This document shows positions 9,515 to 17,711 of a DNA stretch of 64,000 nt, in pieces; positions within the stretch are counted from its first letter, which is position 1; each line of letters opens with the position of its first letter. A program made the translations under genes and the position numbers. The notes beneath the pieces were generated by a model, which ran no database searches, had not been told where the DNA came from, and worked only from the letters and a program-made list of their open reading frames with translations. Source of the stretch: an uncultured delta proteobacterium (lineage in GTDB: Bacteria > Myxococcota > Myxococcia > Myxococcales > 40CM-4-68-19); NCBI GenBank assembly GCA_903911145.1, contig CAIWCD010000037.1:61350-125349 (forward strand), read 5' to 3'.

Positions 9515-9545
9515 GCTCGCTTTCGCTCTTCTCAAAAGGCGGCGG

Positions 9546-9574
9546 AAGCTAAGGGAGCCACCGAGGCAAGTCAA
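9546..9574 (-). promoter_or_regulatory. Sigma70-like promoter for lipoprotein pair
   Basis: On the minus strand, TTGACT (9569-9574) is followed by a 17-nt spacer and TAGCTT (9546-9551), about 31 nt before the ATG at 9514. The -35 matches the consensus in 5 of 6 positions; the -10 is weak but resembles other TAGnTT boxes in this window. Confidence 0.5.
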
Positions 9575-9582
9575 TGGATCTC

Positions 9583-9599
9583 GCGTCTCGACGAGACGC
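9583..9599 (-). terminator. Short perfect hairpin after glyS
   Basis: GCGTCTC and GAGACGC form a 7-bp perfect stem with a 3-nt loop, 17 nt past the glyS stop. No T-run follows, so termination is only plausible. Confidence 0.4.
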
Positions 9600-9615
9600 C
9601 GCTCCCGATGTCGCT

Positions 9616-11712
9616 TCACGCTTGCAATCTGGCGAAGTCAGCGAGCGGCGTGAGCAGTTCGTGGAGTTCGCGCAGCAGGGCGAGGCGGTTGTCGCGCTGC
9701 TCGACGATCGGATCCATCACCATCACGTCGTCGAAGAAGCCGTCGACCGCAGGGCGCAGTTCGGCAAGCACGCCATACGCCTGGGGCCACGCTTCGCGCG
9801 CAAGTGCTTGCTGGACGCGGTCTCGCGCTTGTCCGAGGGCAGCGTGCAACTGCTGCTCGGCGGGGGCGAGTGCGAGCTCTCGCTTGAACGCCATCGCCAC
9901 CAGCCCCTTGCTGCGCGCCTGCTCGAGGATGTTTCCGATTCGCTTGGCCGCTCCGGCAATGGCCGCGAACTGTTCGGGGTGCGAGGCACGCACCTCGCAG
10001 AGCGCCGCGAGGCGCAGCGAGAGCGAGACAACGTCGCGCACCCCCGTGTGGAGCACCGCCGCGATCGCATCGGGCGCGCGATCCTTCCAGAGCGACTCGA
10101 GCCGCCCGAGGAGGAACTGCCAGATCTTCTCGATGAGCTCTGGCTTCTGCGAGACGCGGATGGCCGCGTCCTGTGCGGACTGCGCGACGAAGCGGGCCTG
10201 CGCTTCAGAGAGCGCCGCGCGAAGATCGAAGCGGAGACTCTTGCCCATCACCAAACGCAACAGGCCGATCGCGGCGCGCCGAAGACCGTACGGATCCGCT
10301 GTGCCCGACGGCTCGTGGCCGAGCCCGAAGAATCCGACGAGTTGGTCGAGGCGATCCGCGATTCCGAGCAGCGCGCCCTCGTCCCCTTCAGGCAGTTTGT
10401 CCTCGGCGCCGCGGGGCAGCCAGTGCTCGAAGAGAGCCTCAGCAACTCGTGCGGGAAGACCTTCGTGTAGAGCGTAAACTTTGCCCATCGTGCCCTGCAG
10501 CTCGGGGAACTCGCTGACCATCCCGCACGTGAGATCCGCCTTGCTCAGCTCCGCTGCCTCGAGGAGCGATGCAGAGTCTGCGCGCCCCGTCTGCGCATGC
10601 AGCCAGCCCGCCATCTGCTTGAGGCGCGCGATGCGCTGGAGCTGCGTGCCGAGGCCGTTGAAGAACGTGATGCGCCCGAGCCGCTCGACGCGTGAGGCGA
10701 GCTTCACTTTGCGATCTTCGTCGAAGAAAAAGCGTCCGTCCGAGAGGCGCGCACGCAGCACGCGCTCGTAGCCGCTGCGCGAAACCGCGGGGTTGTTGAC
10801 CTTGGTGTTGCTCACGGCGACGAAGGCCGGCAAGAGCTTCCCGGTCGCGTCCTGCACCGCGAAATATTTCTGGTGGCCGCGCATCTCGGAGACGAGCACC
10901 TCCGGCGGCAACTCGAGAAAATGGCTCTCGAAGCGACCGAGCACTGCATGCGGCTCCTCGACAAGTCCCGTGACGGTCTCGAGCAACTCGCCATCCGGGC
11001 GCGGCTCCGCTCCAGGCGCGAACTCGGCTGCTGCGCGCGTCACCTCCGCGAGCACGGCGCGCTTGCGCTCCTCCCAATCGGCGAGAACACGATGGCCGCG
11101 CAGGGTCTTGACGTAATCCGCCGCCAGTGGCAGCGCGAACTCGGTGTTGTCGTGAAAGCGATGGCCGCGTGAAGTCGTGCCGCTCTCAACGTCCGCGTAG
11201 CGCAGCTTGAGCGCTTCGCCGTCGAGCGCCGCGGCGATCCAGTGCACGGGGCGCGCGAACGCCTCGCTCTCGTCGCCCCAGCGCATCGACTTCTTGAACG
11301 GCAGTTGCGCCACGAGACGCGCGAGGATCTGCGGCAGCGCATCGCGCGTCGCCTGGCCCTTCTCCTCCTGCTCCGCGACGAGGCGATCTCCCTCGGGAAC
11401 CAGCGCCTCGACGGCGACGCCGACCTTCTTCGCGAAGCCGATCGCGGCCGGGGTGGGCTTCCCGTCGGCGCCGAATGCGGCCTTGATGGGCGGCCCTTGC
11501 ACGCGCTTCTTCACGTCGGGCGAGCGCTCGAGCAGGCCGCGCGCCGTTACCGCGAGCCGACGGGGCGTCGCGAATGTGTTGAGTGCCAACGATTCATCTG
11601 CGAGCCGCGCACCGCGCAACTCCTTCGCAAGCTGCTCGGAGAGGTGCGCGACAGTCGGCTGCTGAAAGCTCGCCGGGATCTCTTCGGTGCCGATCTCGAG
11701 GACGAGTTCCAT
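9616..11712 (-). CDS. glyS: Glycine--tRNA ligase beta subunit
   Basis: Beta subunit of the heterotetrameric (alpha2beta2) bacterial glycyl-tRNA synthetase, 698 aa, the usual length. The start [16 protein letters not shown] is the family signature. It also shows RGPPIKAAF-type and KSMRWGD segments, an HD-like central part and a C-terminal anticodon-binding-like region ending in DFARLQA. The start codon overlaps the glyQ stop by one base (TAATG), which points to coupled translation of the two subunits. A lipoprotein operon follows after about 100 nt. Confidence 0.97.
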   Translation of the reverse strand: MELVLEIGTEEIPASFQQPTVAHLSEQLAKELRGARLADESLALNTFATPRRLAVTARGLLERSPDVKKRVQGPPIKAAFGADGKPTPAAIGFAKKVGVAVEALVPEGDRLVAEQEEKGQATRDALPQILARLVAQLPFKKSMRWGDESEAFARPVHWIAAALDGEALKLRYADVESGTTSRGHRFHDNTEFALPLAADYVKTLRGHRVLADWEERKRAVLAEVTRAAAEFAPGAEPRPDGELLETVTGLVEEPHAVLGRFESHFLELPPEVLVSEMRGHQKYFAVQDATGKLLPAFVAVSNTKVNNPAVSRSGYERVLRARLSDGRFFFDEDRKVKLASRVERLGRITFFNGLGTQLQRIARLKQMAGWLHAQTGRADSASLLEAAELSKADLTCGMVSEFPELQGTMGKVYALHEGLPARVAEALFEHWLPRGAEDKLPEGDEGALLGIADRLDQLVGFFGLGHEPSGTADPYGLRRAAIGLLRLVMGKSLRFDLRAALSEAQARFVAQSAQDAAIRVSQKPELIEKIWQFLLGRLESLWKDRAPDAIAAVLHTGVRDVVSLSLRLAALCEVRASHPEQFAAIAGAAKRIGNILEQARSKGLVAMAFKRELALAPAEQQLHAALGQARDRVQQALAREAWPQAYGVLAELRPAVDGFFDDVMVMDPIVEQRDNRLALLRELHELLTPLADFARLQA

Positions 11713-12770
11713 TACGCCGCTCCTTCTTTCGTCGCTGCAGCCGTCGCAGATTTCTTCTCGGCCTTCTCTGCACGCGCCGCCTTCTGCTTCTCCTTCTCCG
11801 CGATCTCCTCGACGCGCTTCGTCTCCGCATCGAAGGTCGCCTTCACCTCAAGCTCCGCGCGCGCGCGATCCTTGAGCATCGGAAACCCAAGCCTGGCGCG
11901 GGCGAGCAGATATCCGCGTGCACACTCGGCCGCGAGCGCGCGCACGCGCAGGATGTATCCCTGACGCTCGCTGACGCTGATGGCGCCGCGTGCATCGAGC
12001 AGATTGAAGGAGTGCGAGCATTTCAAGCAGTAGTCGTACGCAGGCAGCGCCGCGTTCAGCGCCAGCAGCCGCTTGCACTCGCCCTCGTAGGAGTCGAAGA
12101 GCTTGAAGAGCAGCGCCGCGTCGCTCTGCTGGAAGCTGTAGCGGCTCTGCTCGACCTCGTTCTGGTGGAACACTTCGCGATACGTCAGCGGGACGCCATC
12201 GGGACGCGTCGTCCAGACGAGATCGAAGACGTTGTCGACGCCCTGCAGATACATCGCGATGCGTTCCAGGCCGTACGTCAACTCAGCCGCGACTGGTCTG
12301 CACGCGAAGCCGCCCGCTTGCTGGAAGTAGGTGAACTGCGTGACCTCCATGCCGTCGCACCAGACTTCCCATCCGAGGCCCCACGCGCCGAGCGTCGGCG
12401 ATTCCCAGTCGTCCTCGACGAAGCGCAGATCGTGATCTGCCGAGGTGATCCCGATCGCGGCAAGCGAGCCGAGATAGAGCTCCTGCACGTTCTTCGGGCT
12501 TGGCTTGAGGATGACCTGGTACTGGTGGTGCTGGAAGAGGCGGTTCGGATTCTCGCCATAGCGGCCGTCGGCGGGGCGCCGCGACGGCTCGACGTACGCG
12601 ACGTTCCACGGCTCAGGCCCGAGCACGCGCAGGAACGTCTGCGGATTCATCGTGCCGGCGCCGACCTCGAGATCGTAGCCTTGCAGGAGCGCACAGCCGC
12701 GGGCGGCCCAGTATTCCTGAAGACGCAACAGCAGCGTCTGAAAGTCCTTGGGGGCGTTGGCGTTCGGCAT
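11712..12770 (-). CDS. glyQ: Glycine--tRNA ligase alpha subunit
   Basis: Catalytic alpha subunit of glycyl-tRNA synthetase, 352 aa. Class II signatures are clear: [24 protein letters not shown], then [42 protein letters not shown] and [21 protein letters not shown]. Typical GlyQ is about 300 aa; here the last 30 or so residues are a Lys/Ala/Glu-rich tail. The ATG has GGAG 5 nt upstream. An intrinsic terminator hairpin ends only 10 nt before the start codon, which is unusual (see findings). Confidence 0.97.
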   Translation of the reverse strand: MPNANAPKDFQTLLLRLQEYWAARGCALLQGYDLEVGAGTMNPQTFLRVLGPEPWNVAYVEPSRRPADGRYGENPNRLFQHHQYQVILKPSPKNVQELYLGSLAAIGITSADHDLRFVEDDWESPTLGAWGLGWEVWCDGMEVTQFTYFQQAGGFACRPVAAELTYGLERIAMYLQGVDNVFDLVWTTRPDGVPLTYREVFHQNEVEQSRYSFQQSDAALLFKLFDSYEGECKRLLALNAALPAYDYCLKCSHSFNLLDARGAISVSERQGYILRVRALAAECARGYLLARARLGFPMLKDRARAELEVKATFDAETKRVEEIAEKEKQKAARAEKAEKKSATAAATKEGAA

Positions 12771-12780
12771 TCGCGCTCCG

Positions 12781-12805
12781 AAAAATCGCTCTTCAAGCAG
12801 AGCGA
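12781..12805 (-). terminator. Intrinsic terminator just upstream of glyQ
   Basis: Read on the minus strand, a 7-bp stem TCGCTCT / AGAGCGA with a 6-nt loop is followed directly by TTTTT. It lies 35 nt after the stop of the small upstream gene and 10 nt before the glyQ ATG, next to the glyQ ribosome binding site. It may terminate the upstream gene, act as an attenuator for glyQS, or both. Confidence 0.8.
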
Positions 12806-12839
12806 GGGGCGCGCAAGCTAGTCGATGATCGAGGGTGCT

Positions 12840-13337
12840 TCAAGCTGCGCGGACAGTTGCGCGGCGCTCTGCACGGTCCCAGCAGAGCACACGCACTCCG
12901 CCGAATCGCAGCGCGGCGTCGTCGATCGGTTCGTCGAGCGCAAGCGAACGCAGTTCTGCCGTTGCGCCACGCAGTGCGGCCTCCAACTGCTTCCCGAGAG
13001 CCGCATCTGCCGTGCGCTCCTCGGAGTTGTCGAACGCGATGCGCGCCACGTGGGCCACCATCGCGTTCCACAAGAGCTTCAGTTCGAGCGTCAGCGCGCG
13101 CTCGTCGCCGCGCGCGTTGATGCAGAGCACGCCGCCCGCACGGGTCCACGGAGTCTGCGCTGGCTGCTCGTCAGCGAGAGCCGCACCGGCCTGCAGCACC
13201 AGCTCGCTCGCGACGCGATCGAGACAACGCGGAACCGCACCGCTCTCGACCATCTGCGCACGCCAGCGACCGACGATCGCCTCCCGCGCGCCGATCAGCT
13301 CCGCCCCCAACCGCTCTCTTGCCGAAGCCCAATCCAT
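12840..13337 (-). CDS. Small cytosolic protein of unknown function
   Basis: A 165-aa helical protein starting MDWASARERLGAEL, with no signal peptide or membrane segment. The segment REAIVGRWRAQM near the N-terminus resembles the helical RsbRD/histidine-kinase accessory regions (weak, from memory). The rest is Ala/Arg/Leu-rich with no motif I recognise. It lies between glyQ and a DivIVA-like gene on the same strand. An intrinsic terminator follows its stop, which supports it as a real transcribed gene. No strong ribosome binding site is seen. Confidence 0.6.
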   Translation of the reverse strand: MDWASARERLGAELIGAREAIVGRWRAQMVESGAVPRCLDRVASELVLQAGAALADEQPAQTPWTRAGGVLCINARGDERALTLELKLLWNAMVAHVARIAFDNSEERTADAALGKQLEAALRGATAELRSLALDEPIDDAALRFGGVRVLCWDRAERRATVRAA

Positions 13338-13475
13338 GCGGGGCTTGTCTCAAATCCCACCCATCTTCTGCATCGGAAGGTCGCCGGAGCGAAAAGAGTT
13401 ACGCGGCCCGCGCAGGCGCAGTGCGTTATTTTCTCGAGGAGGATCGACCTCGCGAAACCTCCGCGCGCGAAGGCT

Positions 13476-14021
13476 CTATTTGGTGTCGATCCGCTTGGTC
13501 GTCGGCGCGAGAAACGAGACGTTGTCTCCCTGCGCCGGCACGGTCACGCGCGGCGGATCCTGCTGCGCATCCCACGCGCGGTGGGTCTCGAGCATTGCCC
13601 GATGCGTCTCGACGAGCGAGCCAAGTTGCGAGACGAAAGACGTCTTCGCGCGGCGCAGTTCATCGATCTCCGAGACGAGCGCAGTCCGCTTGGCCTGCGC
13701 GTTGGCGATGATCTTCTCGGCCTGCAGTTCAGCATCGGCGAGCACCAACTCGACCTCCTTGCGCGACTGCGTCTTCATCTCCTCGACGAGTTTCTGCGCG
13801 GTGGTCAGAGTGGTCTGCAGGAGCTGCTCGCTCTCTTTGTATTCGGCGATGCGCGCGGCGCGGTGGCGCAACTCCTCCTCCTGCTGGTGCAGCTTGCGAA
13901 CGAGTTCCTCCATCTCGCCGGCTGCCTGATCGAGGAAGAGATCGACCTCGCGCGCGTCGATGCCGCCGAGCCGGACAGTGCGAAACGTCTTGTTCTGCAG
14001 ATCGAGTGGAGTGAGCTTCAT
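13476..14021 (-). CDS. DivIVA-like coiled-coil protein
   Basis: A 181-aa protein. Its first 60 residues match the DivIVA domain: MKLTPLDLQNKTFRTVRLGG with F and GG positions typical of the membrane-binding hook, then YD-like VDLFLDQ. Residues about 35-140 form a long coiled coil (E/Q/K-rich heptads), followed by a short polar tail ending RIDTK. By family it would sit at curved membrane or the division site. I chose the ATG at 14021; a second ATG at 14033 lies inside a good -10 box (TATGAT). The next gene upstream is a diguanylate cyclase. Confidence 0.85.
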   Translation of the reverse strand: MKLTPLDLQNKTFRTVRLGGIDAREVDLFLDQAAGEMEELVRKLHQQEEELRHRAARIAEYKESEQLLQTTLTTAQKLVEEMKTQSRKEVELVLADAELQAEKIIANAQAKRTALVSEIDELRRAKTSFVSQLGSLVETHRAMLETHRAWDAQQDPPRVTVPAQGDNVSFLAPTTKRIDTK

Positions 14022-14028
14022 GGTGCGG

Positions 14029-14056
14029 ATCATAGCAGCCAGCGCGGTCGCGGCAA
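14029..14056 (-). promoter_or_regulatory. Promoter of DivIVA-like gene, leaderless arrangement
   Basis: On the minus strand, TTGCCG (14051-14056), a 16-nt spacer and TATGAT (14029-14034) make a good sigma70-type promoter. The -10 ends 7 nt before the ATG at 14021, so transcription would start at or next to the start codon. No Shine-Dalgarno sequence precedes that ATG. Confidence 0.55.
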
Positions 14057-14101
14057 TTTTTGTACGCGCGCGCGAATGACGCTTCGGCGATGCGACGGGC
14101 G

Positions 14102-15163
14102 CTATCCGCCGAACTTCGATGGAATCGAAGCGACGTTGTCGCGGCCACTGTTCTTCACCCGATACATCGCCTCGTCTGCGCGGGCGAGCAGCTCGTCGGG
14201 CGTCTTTCCGTCGTCGGGAAATGTCGCGAGGCCGATGCTTGCGGTCAAACGCAGCGGACCGAATGGCGCATCGGCCTGGAACGGACGGGCGCGAATCTCC
14301 TCGCGCAGACGCAGCCCGCACTCGAGCGCCTGATCCTTGCTCGTCTCCGGCAGAAGCACGACGAACTCGTCCCCGCCATATCGGACCGGCACGTCCGTCG
14401 AGCGCATCATCCGCTTGAGCATCGCGCCAACCTCGAGCAGCACGCTCGAGCCCGCCTGGTGGCCGTGGCGGTCGTTGACCTCTTTGAAGTGATCGAGATC
14501 GAAAAAGATCAGACTCACGGGATGGCCGAAGCGAACGGCGCGCTCGACCTCCTGCTCGAGCGTTCGCCGCAGGTGGCGGGAGTTGAAGAGCCCGGTGTGG
14601 TCGTCGAGGACGGTCAGTTCCTGCACCTTCTGGAAGTTCTGCGCGTTCTCCAGAGCGATCGCGGAGAACTCGGCCACCGTCGTGAGAATGCGCAGATCCT
14701 CGGCGGTGAACGTGGCGTCGCCTTCACCGTTGACCAGTTCGATCACGCCGAGGACGCATCCCTTGGTCGCGACGGGCACGGCCAGGATGCTCTTCGAGGC
14801 GAAGCGGGACTCTGCGTCGAAGCGCGCGGCGAAGCGCGGGTCTTGCGAAACATCCGCCACGAGAAGCGGTCGATTGTTCGCGGCGACCCACCCTGCGATC
14901 CCCTCGCCGGGCCGGATGCGCAGATTCGCCAGCTTCTCCGCGCCCGCGCCCAGCGCGGCCGAGAAGCTCAACTCGCCAGTGCGCCGATCGCTCAGCAGGA
15001 CGCTCCAGTTTCGTGGCTGCAGCAACTCGGCGACCTTCGCGAGAATGAGGTGCATGACCTCGCCGATGTCGAGCGACGAGGTCAGCGTGCGTCCGATCTG
15101 GTTGAGCATCTCCAGTTCGGCGACGGTGCGCTTGAGCTCGCGGAGCAGTTCCGGTCCCTGCAT
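14102..15163 (-). CDS. GAF-GGDEF diguanylate cyclase
   Basis: Makes cyclic di-GMP from two GTP. The protein has 353 aa from the ATG at 15163; a GTG at 15169 would add two residues. It consists of a short N-terminal helix, a GAF sensor (about 30-175) and a GGDEF domain (about 185-345). The catalytic GGDEF is intact at about 263-267. The product-inhibition I-site RSTD lies exactly five residues before it, so the enzyme should be active and feedback-controlled. No membrane segment is seen. A TAGTCT box lies 7 nt before the ATG. It sits between the metallopeptidase and DivIVA-like genes on the same strand. Confidence 0.93.
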   Translation of the reverse strand: MQGPELLRELKRTVAELEMLNQIGRTLTSSLDIGEVMHLILAKVAELLQPRNWSVLLSDRRTGELSFSAALGAGAEKLANLRIRPGEGIAGWVAANNRPLLVADVSQDPRFAARFDAESRFASKSILAVPVATKGCVLGVIELVNGEGDATFTAEDLRILTTVAEFSAIALENAQNFQKVQELTVLDDHTGLFNSRHLRRTLEQEVERAVRFGHPVSLIFFDLDHFKEVNDRHGHQAGSSVLLEVGAMLKRMMRSTDVPVRYGGDEFVVLLPETSKDQALECGLRLREEIRARPFQADAPFGPLRLTASIGLATFPDDGKTPDELLARADEAMYRVKNSGRDNVASIPSKFGG

Positions 15164-15170
15164 GCGCACA

Positions 15171-15176
15171 AGACTA
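15171..15176 (-). promoter_or_regulatory. -10-like TAGTCT box before diguanylate cyclase
   Basis: A TAnnnT box 7 nt before the ATG at 15163, with no Shine-Dalgarno sequence between them. The -35 region is poor. Confidence 0.3.
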
Positions 15177-15196
15177 CTCGGCTCTCAGGCGCGAGG

Positions 15197-17224
15197 TCAC
15201 GGCCCCTTGAGTTGCGGGGCGATCTTTTCCGCGAGCGGCCGCACGCTCTCCTCGGGGACGAGCGGCGTGAGGCGTGCGGCGATCCAATCGGTCGCGCAGG
15301 GAAGCTGCTCCTGGCTCGGCTTGCTCGCGGCCGGGATCCCGCACTCGGTCCGCAGCGACTCCCAGCCGCCGAGGACCTGCTTGATGAACTCCTGCGCGAA
15401 CGTCTCAGCGCGCGTCTTCGCGCTTCCGGCAAGTGCCTCGACAAGCTCTGGTTCGAGCAGCACGCCGTGGGTCACGAGCATGCGCCCATATTCTCGCGTG
15501 CAGGCCGGTGTCCGGATCGGCTCGAGAAAACCGCGCACGTCGTTCTTCGGTGGTGTGCGCACCCAGAATCGCCAGTCGGTCTTGCCTGCGTTGCTGGTGA
15601 TGCTGATGGTGTTCGCAAGGCAGGCCGCGAGGAGCGCGCGGCCATCTCCGAGGAGAGGCAGTTGCCCGAAGATCTGTTCGTCTGATGGGAAGAGCGGCGT
15701 TTCGATCAGGATGGCGCGAAGGAGATCCGCGCGCGCACTTTGCGAGACGGGACGGCTCGGAGAGAACTCGCGGATGAGCCGATCGACCTGCTCTCGCGCC
15801 ACCTCTGTCGCGTGCGGCCCCCCCAGACAGTCGAGGCGCAGATCGCTCCTCGCGAGACAGTCGGAGGGCGTTTGAGGTGGCCGCGCGGCGAGCACAGCGC
15901 GGGAAGCCTCGAACACGGCCGCTTCGATCTCGTCGAGCCTCTCGGCGACGTGAATCCAGAGTTCGTCGGGGTCGCGCTGGCAACTCATCGCGGTCCATTG
16001 CGGAAGCTTGCGGAGCGCGCCCAGCGCGGTCCCGACGCATGGGGCGTGCGCGACGAACGACCAGCGATCCCAGGTCGCGGACTCCATCGAACCATCCGGG
16101 CGGGTCTCGACTACGAACAACTCCGCCGGCCCTCCCACGCTTCGCTCTTCTGTCCTCACCACCATCGCGGCGCAGCTGCGAAAGAGGGCCAGCCGGCCAC
16201 CGGCTTCGTCGATCATCGCGTCGAGCGACGGGTCGGCATCGGGCTTCAGGTAGTCGCGACCAAAATAGCGTCCGGCATAGGAATATCCCCTCGGGGAGTA
16301 ATCGCGAAGTAATCGCGCTTTGTATCGATATTGGGCGATGCTGTTGGGCATCTCTTCGCTCGGCCAGGAAGCGGCGGTCCAGGCTCCTTCTCCCGACGAT
16401 TCCAGGCGGTAGCCGTTGTTCGCGTCAGGGTCCGCGGCGGTCTGCACCCAGCCCCCAATGCCCAACCACTCAGTCCCGTGCGAGAGCGCGTAGTGGGCGT
16501 GCTCGAGCTTCTCTCTGCCGTAGTCGATCTGGTGCCCGAGCTCGTGCGCGATCACCTCTCGCCGCGCCTCGGGTTCCATTTTCCAGACGGTGTCGCGAAT
16601 GCTGATGGAGCCGCCTCCGCCGAGGCGTGCGTCGCTGCGTTCAGAGAGCGCGTTCGTGTTGCCGCCCAGACCATCGCCGTCGGGGACCCGGTAGAACGCC
16701 CGCAGATTGCTCGCGCCTGAGAGCAGCAGTGGCGGAAGATCGGCGAGCGCGCCGAAGATCGCGCGCAACTCTGCGACGCGCCAGAGCGAGAGTTTTCCGG
16801 TCTTCCACATCGACTGATCGAGGCTCGCCACCGGCCCGCGTGCGCCGATCGCGAGCATCCAGAGTGCGGCTTCGCGGGAGCCTCCGAGCGCCGCTTGCAG
16901 CGCGCAGAGCGTCTCGTGGCAAGGGGCGGCATCGCTCCACGTCGGCGCCGGCCTGGTTCCGAGCGAGCGGCGAACCACCGCAAGCGCGCGCGGATCGTCC
17001 CGGAGTTCGACGCCCGAGATCGTCTCGCGCACGAGCGGTTGCAGCGGCAGATACGCGGCGCGAACCGCCTCTGCAGCGCGCGACAACTGCAGCTCCTCCG
17101 CGCTCGGACAACCCTCGGTCTGCAGCGCAGGAGGAAGCGAGTCGACGAGCCCCTCGGCAGACGCAGAGCGCGCCAGAAGCGACGAAAGAAGCAACAACCC
17201 GACGAGCGGCGCTGGGCGATTCAT
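15197..17224 (-). CDS. Exported HELGH metallopeptidase-like protein
   Basis: A 675-aa secreted or periplasmic protein with a Sec signal peptide (residues 1-23, ending ARSASA). A zinc-metallopeptidase motif, IAHELGHQID, lies at about 225-234 with His227, Glu228 and His231. Downstream are a Tyr/Trp/Gly-rich stretch and several Cys residues. I do not recognise the family, and the third zinc ligand is not obvious. It is long for a simple gluzincin, and the C-terminal 350 residues are unassigned. A TAGATT box lies 6 nt before the ATG with no ribosome binding site. Substrate is unknown. Confidence 0.82.
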   Translation of the reverse strand: MNRPAPLVGLLLLSSLLARSASAEGLVDSLPPALQTEGCPSAEELQLSRAAEAVRAAYLPLQPLVRETISGVELRDDPRALAVVRRSLGTRPAPTWSDAAPCHETLCALQAALGGSREAALWMLAIGARGPVASLDQSMWKTGKLSLWRVAELRAIFGALADLPPLLLSGASNLRAFYRVPDGDGLGGNTNALSERSDARLGGGGSISIRDTVWKMEPEARREVIAHELGHQIDYGREKLEHAHYALSHGTEWLGIGGWVQTAADPDANNGYRLESSGEGAWTAASWPSEEMPNSIAQYRYKARLLRDYSPRGYSYAGRYFGRDYLKPDADPSLDAMIDEAGGRLALFRSCAAMVVRTEERSVGGPAELFVVETRPDGSMESATWDRWSFVAHAPCVGTALGALRKLPQWTAMSCQRDPDELWIHVAERLDEIEAAVFEASRAVLAARPPQTPSDCLARSDLRLDCLGGPHATEVAREQVDRLIREFSPSRPVSQSARADLLRAILIETPLFPSDEQIFGQLPLLGDGRALLAACLANTISITSNAGKTDWRFWVRTPPKNDVRGFLEPIRTPACTREYGRMLVTHGVLLEPELVEALAGSAKTRAETFAQEFIKQVLGGWESLRTECGIPAASKPSQEQLPCATDWIAARLTPLVPEESVRPLAEKIAPQLKGP

Positions 17225-17230
17225 CCGCGC

Positions 17231-17236
17231 AATCTA
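17231..17236 (-). promoter_or_regulatory. -10-like TAGATT box before metallopeptidase
   Basis: TAGATT followed by six nucleotides and then the ATG at 17224. No Shine-Dalgarno sequence and no good -35 are seen. It matches the same arrangement at 43299-43304. Confidence 0.35.
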
Positions 17237-17300
17237 GCCGCTCGCGCATCGCCGGACGAACGCATTGCGTCTGGTTGCGCTGCTGTGCTTGCCTGCTCGG

Positions 17301-17681
17301 ATGATCAAGCCGACGGCGCTCCTGCTCGCGTACAAGAACTGCGACACCTGCCGCAAGGCGCAGCGCTGGCTCGAGGAGCATCGCGTCGAGTTCACGCTGC
17401 GACCGATTGTCGAGCAGCCGCCGAACGGCGCTGAGCTTGTGCGCTGGATCGCAGCGAGCGGTCTGCCGATTCGCAAGTGGCTGAACGTGAGTGGACAGAG
17501 CTATCGAGCCATCGGAAGAGCCCGCGTCGAAGAGGCGAGCGACGCGGAGTTGCGCGCGTGGCTCGCGGCGGACGGCAAGCTCGTCAAGCGGCCCGTGCTG
17601 GTCGCGGAAGAACGGGTTGTTGTCGGTTTCGATGCCGATGCGTATGCGGAACTGTTCGGGACGAGCGCACGCTCTCGTTGA
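17301..17681 (+). CDS. ArsC/Spx-family thioredoxin-fold protein
   Basis: A 126-aa protein of the ArsC/Spx/YffB family. The start MIKPTALLLAYKNCDTCRKA carries a CxxC pair (Cys14, Cys17), then RKWLNVSGQSYR and the KRPVLVAEERVVVGFD segment typical of the family. The CxxC and overall form resemble the YffB/Spx-like branch rather than a true arsenate reductase, so I give no symbol. The ATG at 17301 is chosen over an in-frame ATG at 17265 because homologues begin near the first strand. It is divergent from the metallopeptidase gene and convergent with the acyltransferase. Confidence 0.88.
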   Translation: MIKPTALLLAYKNCDTCRKAQRWLEEHRVEFTLRPIVEQPPNGAELVRWIAASGLPIRKWLNVSGQSYRAIGRARVEEASDAELRAWLAADGKLVKRPVLVAEERVVVGFDADAYAELFGTSARSR

Positions 17682-17711
17682 AGTCTCGCGACCGCAGCAA
17701 GTCGGCGCCGT

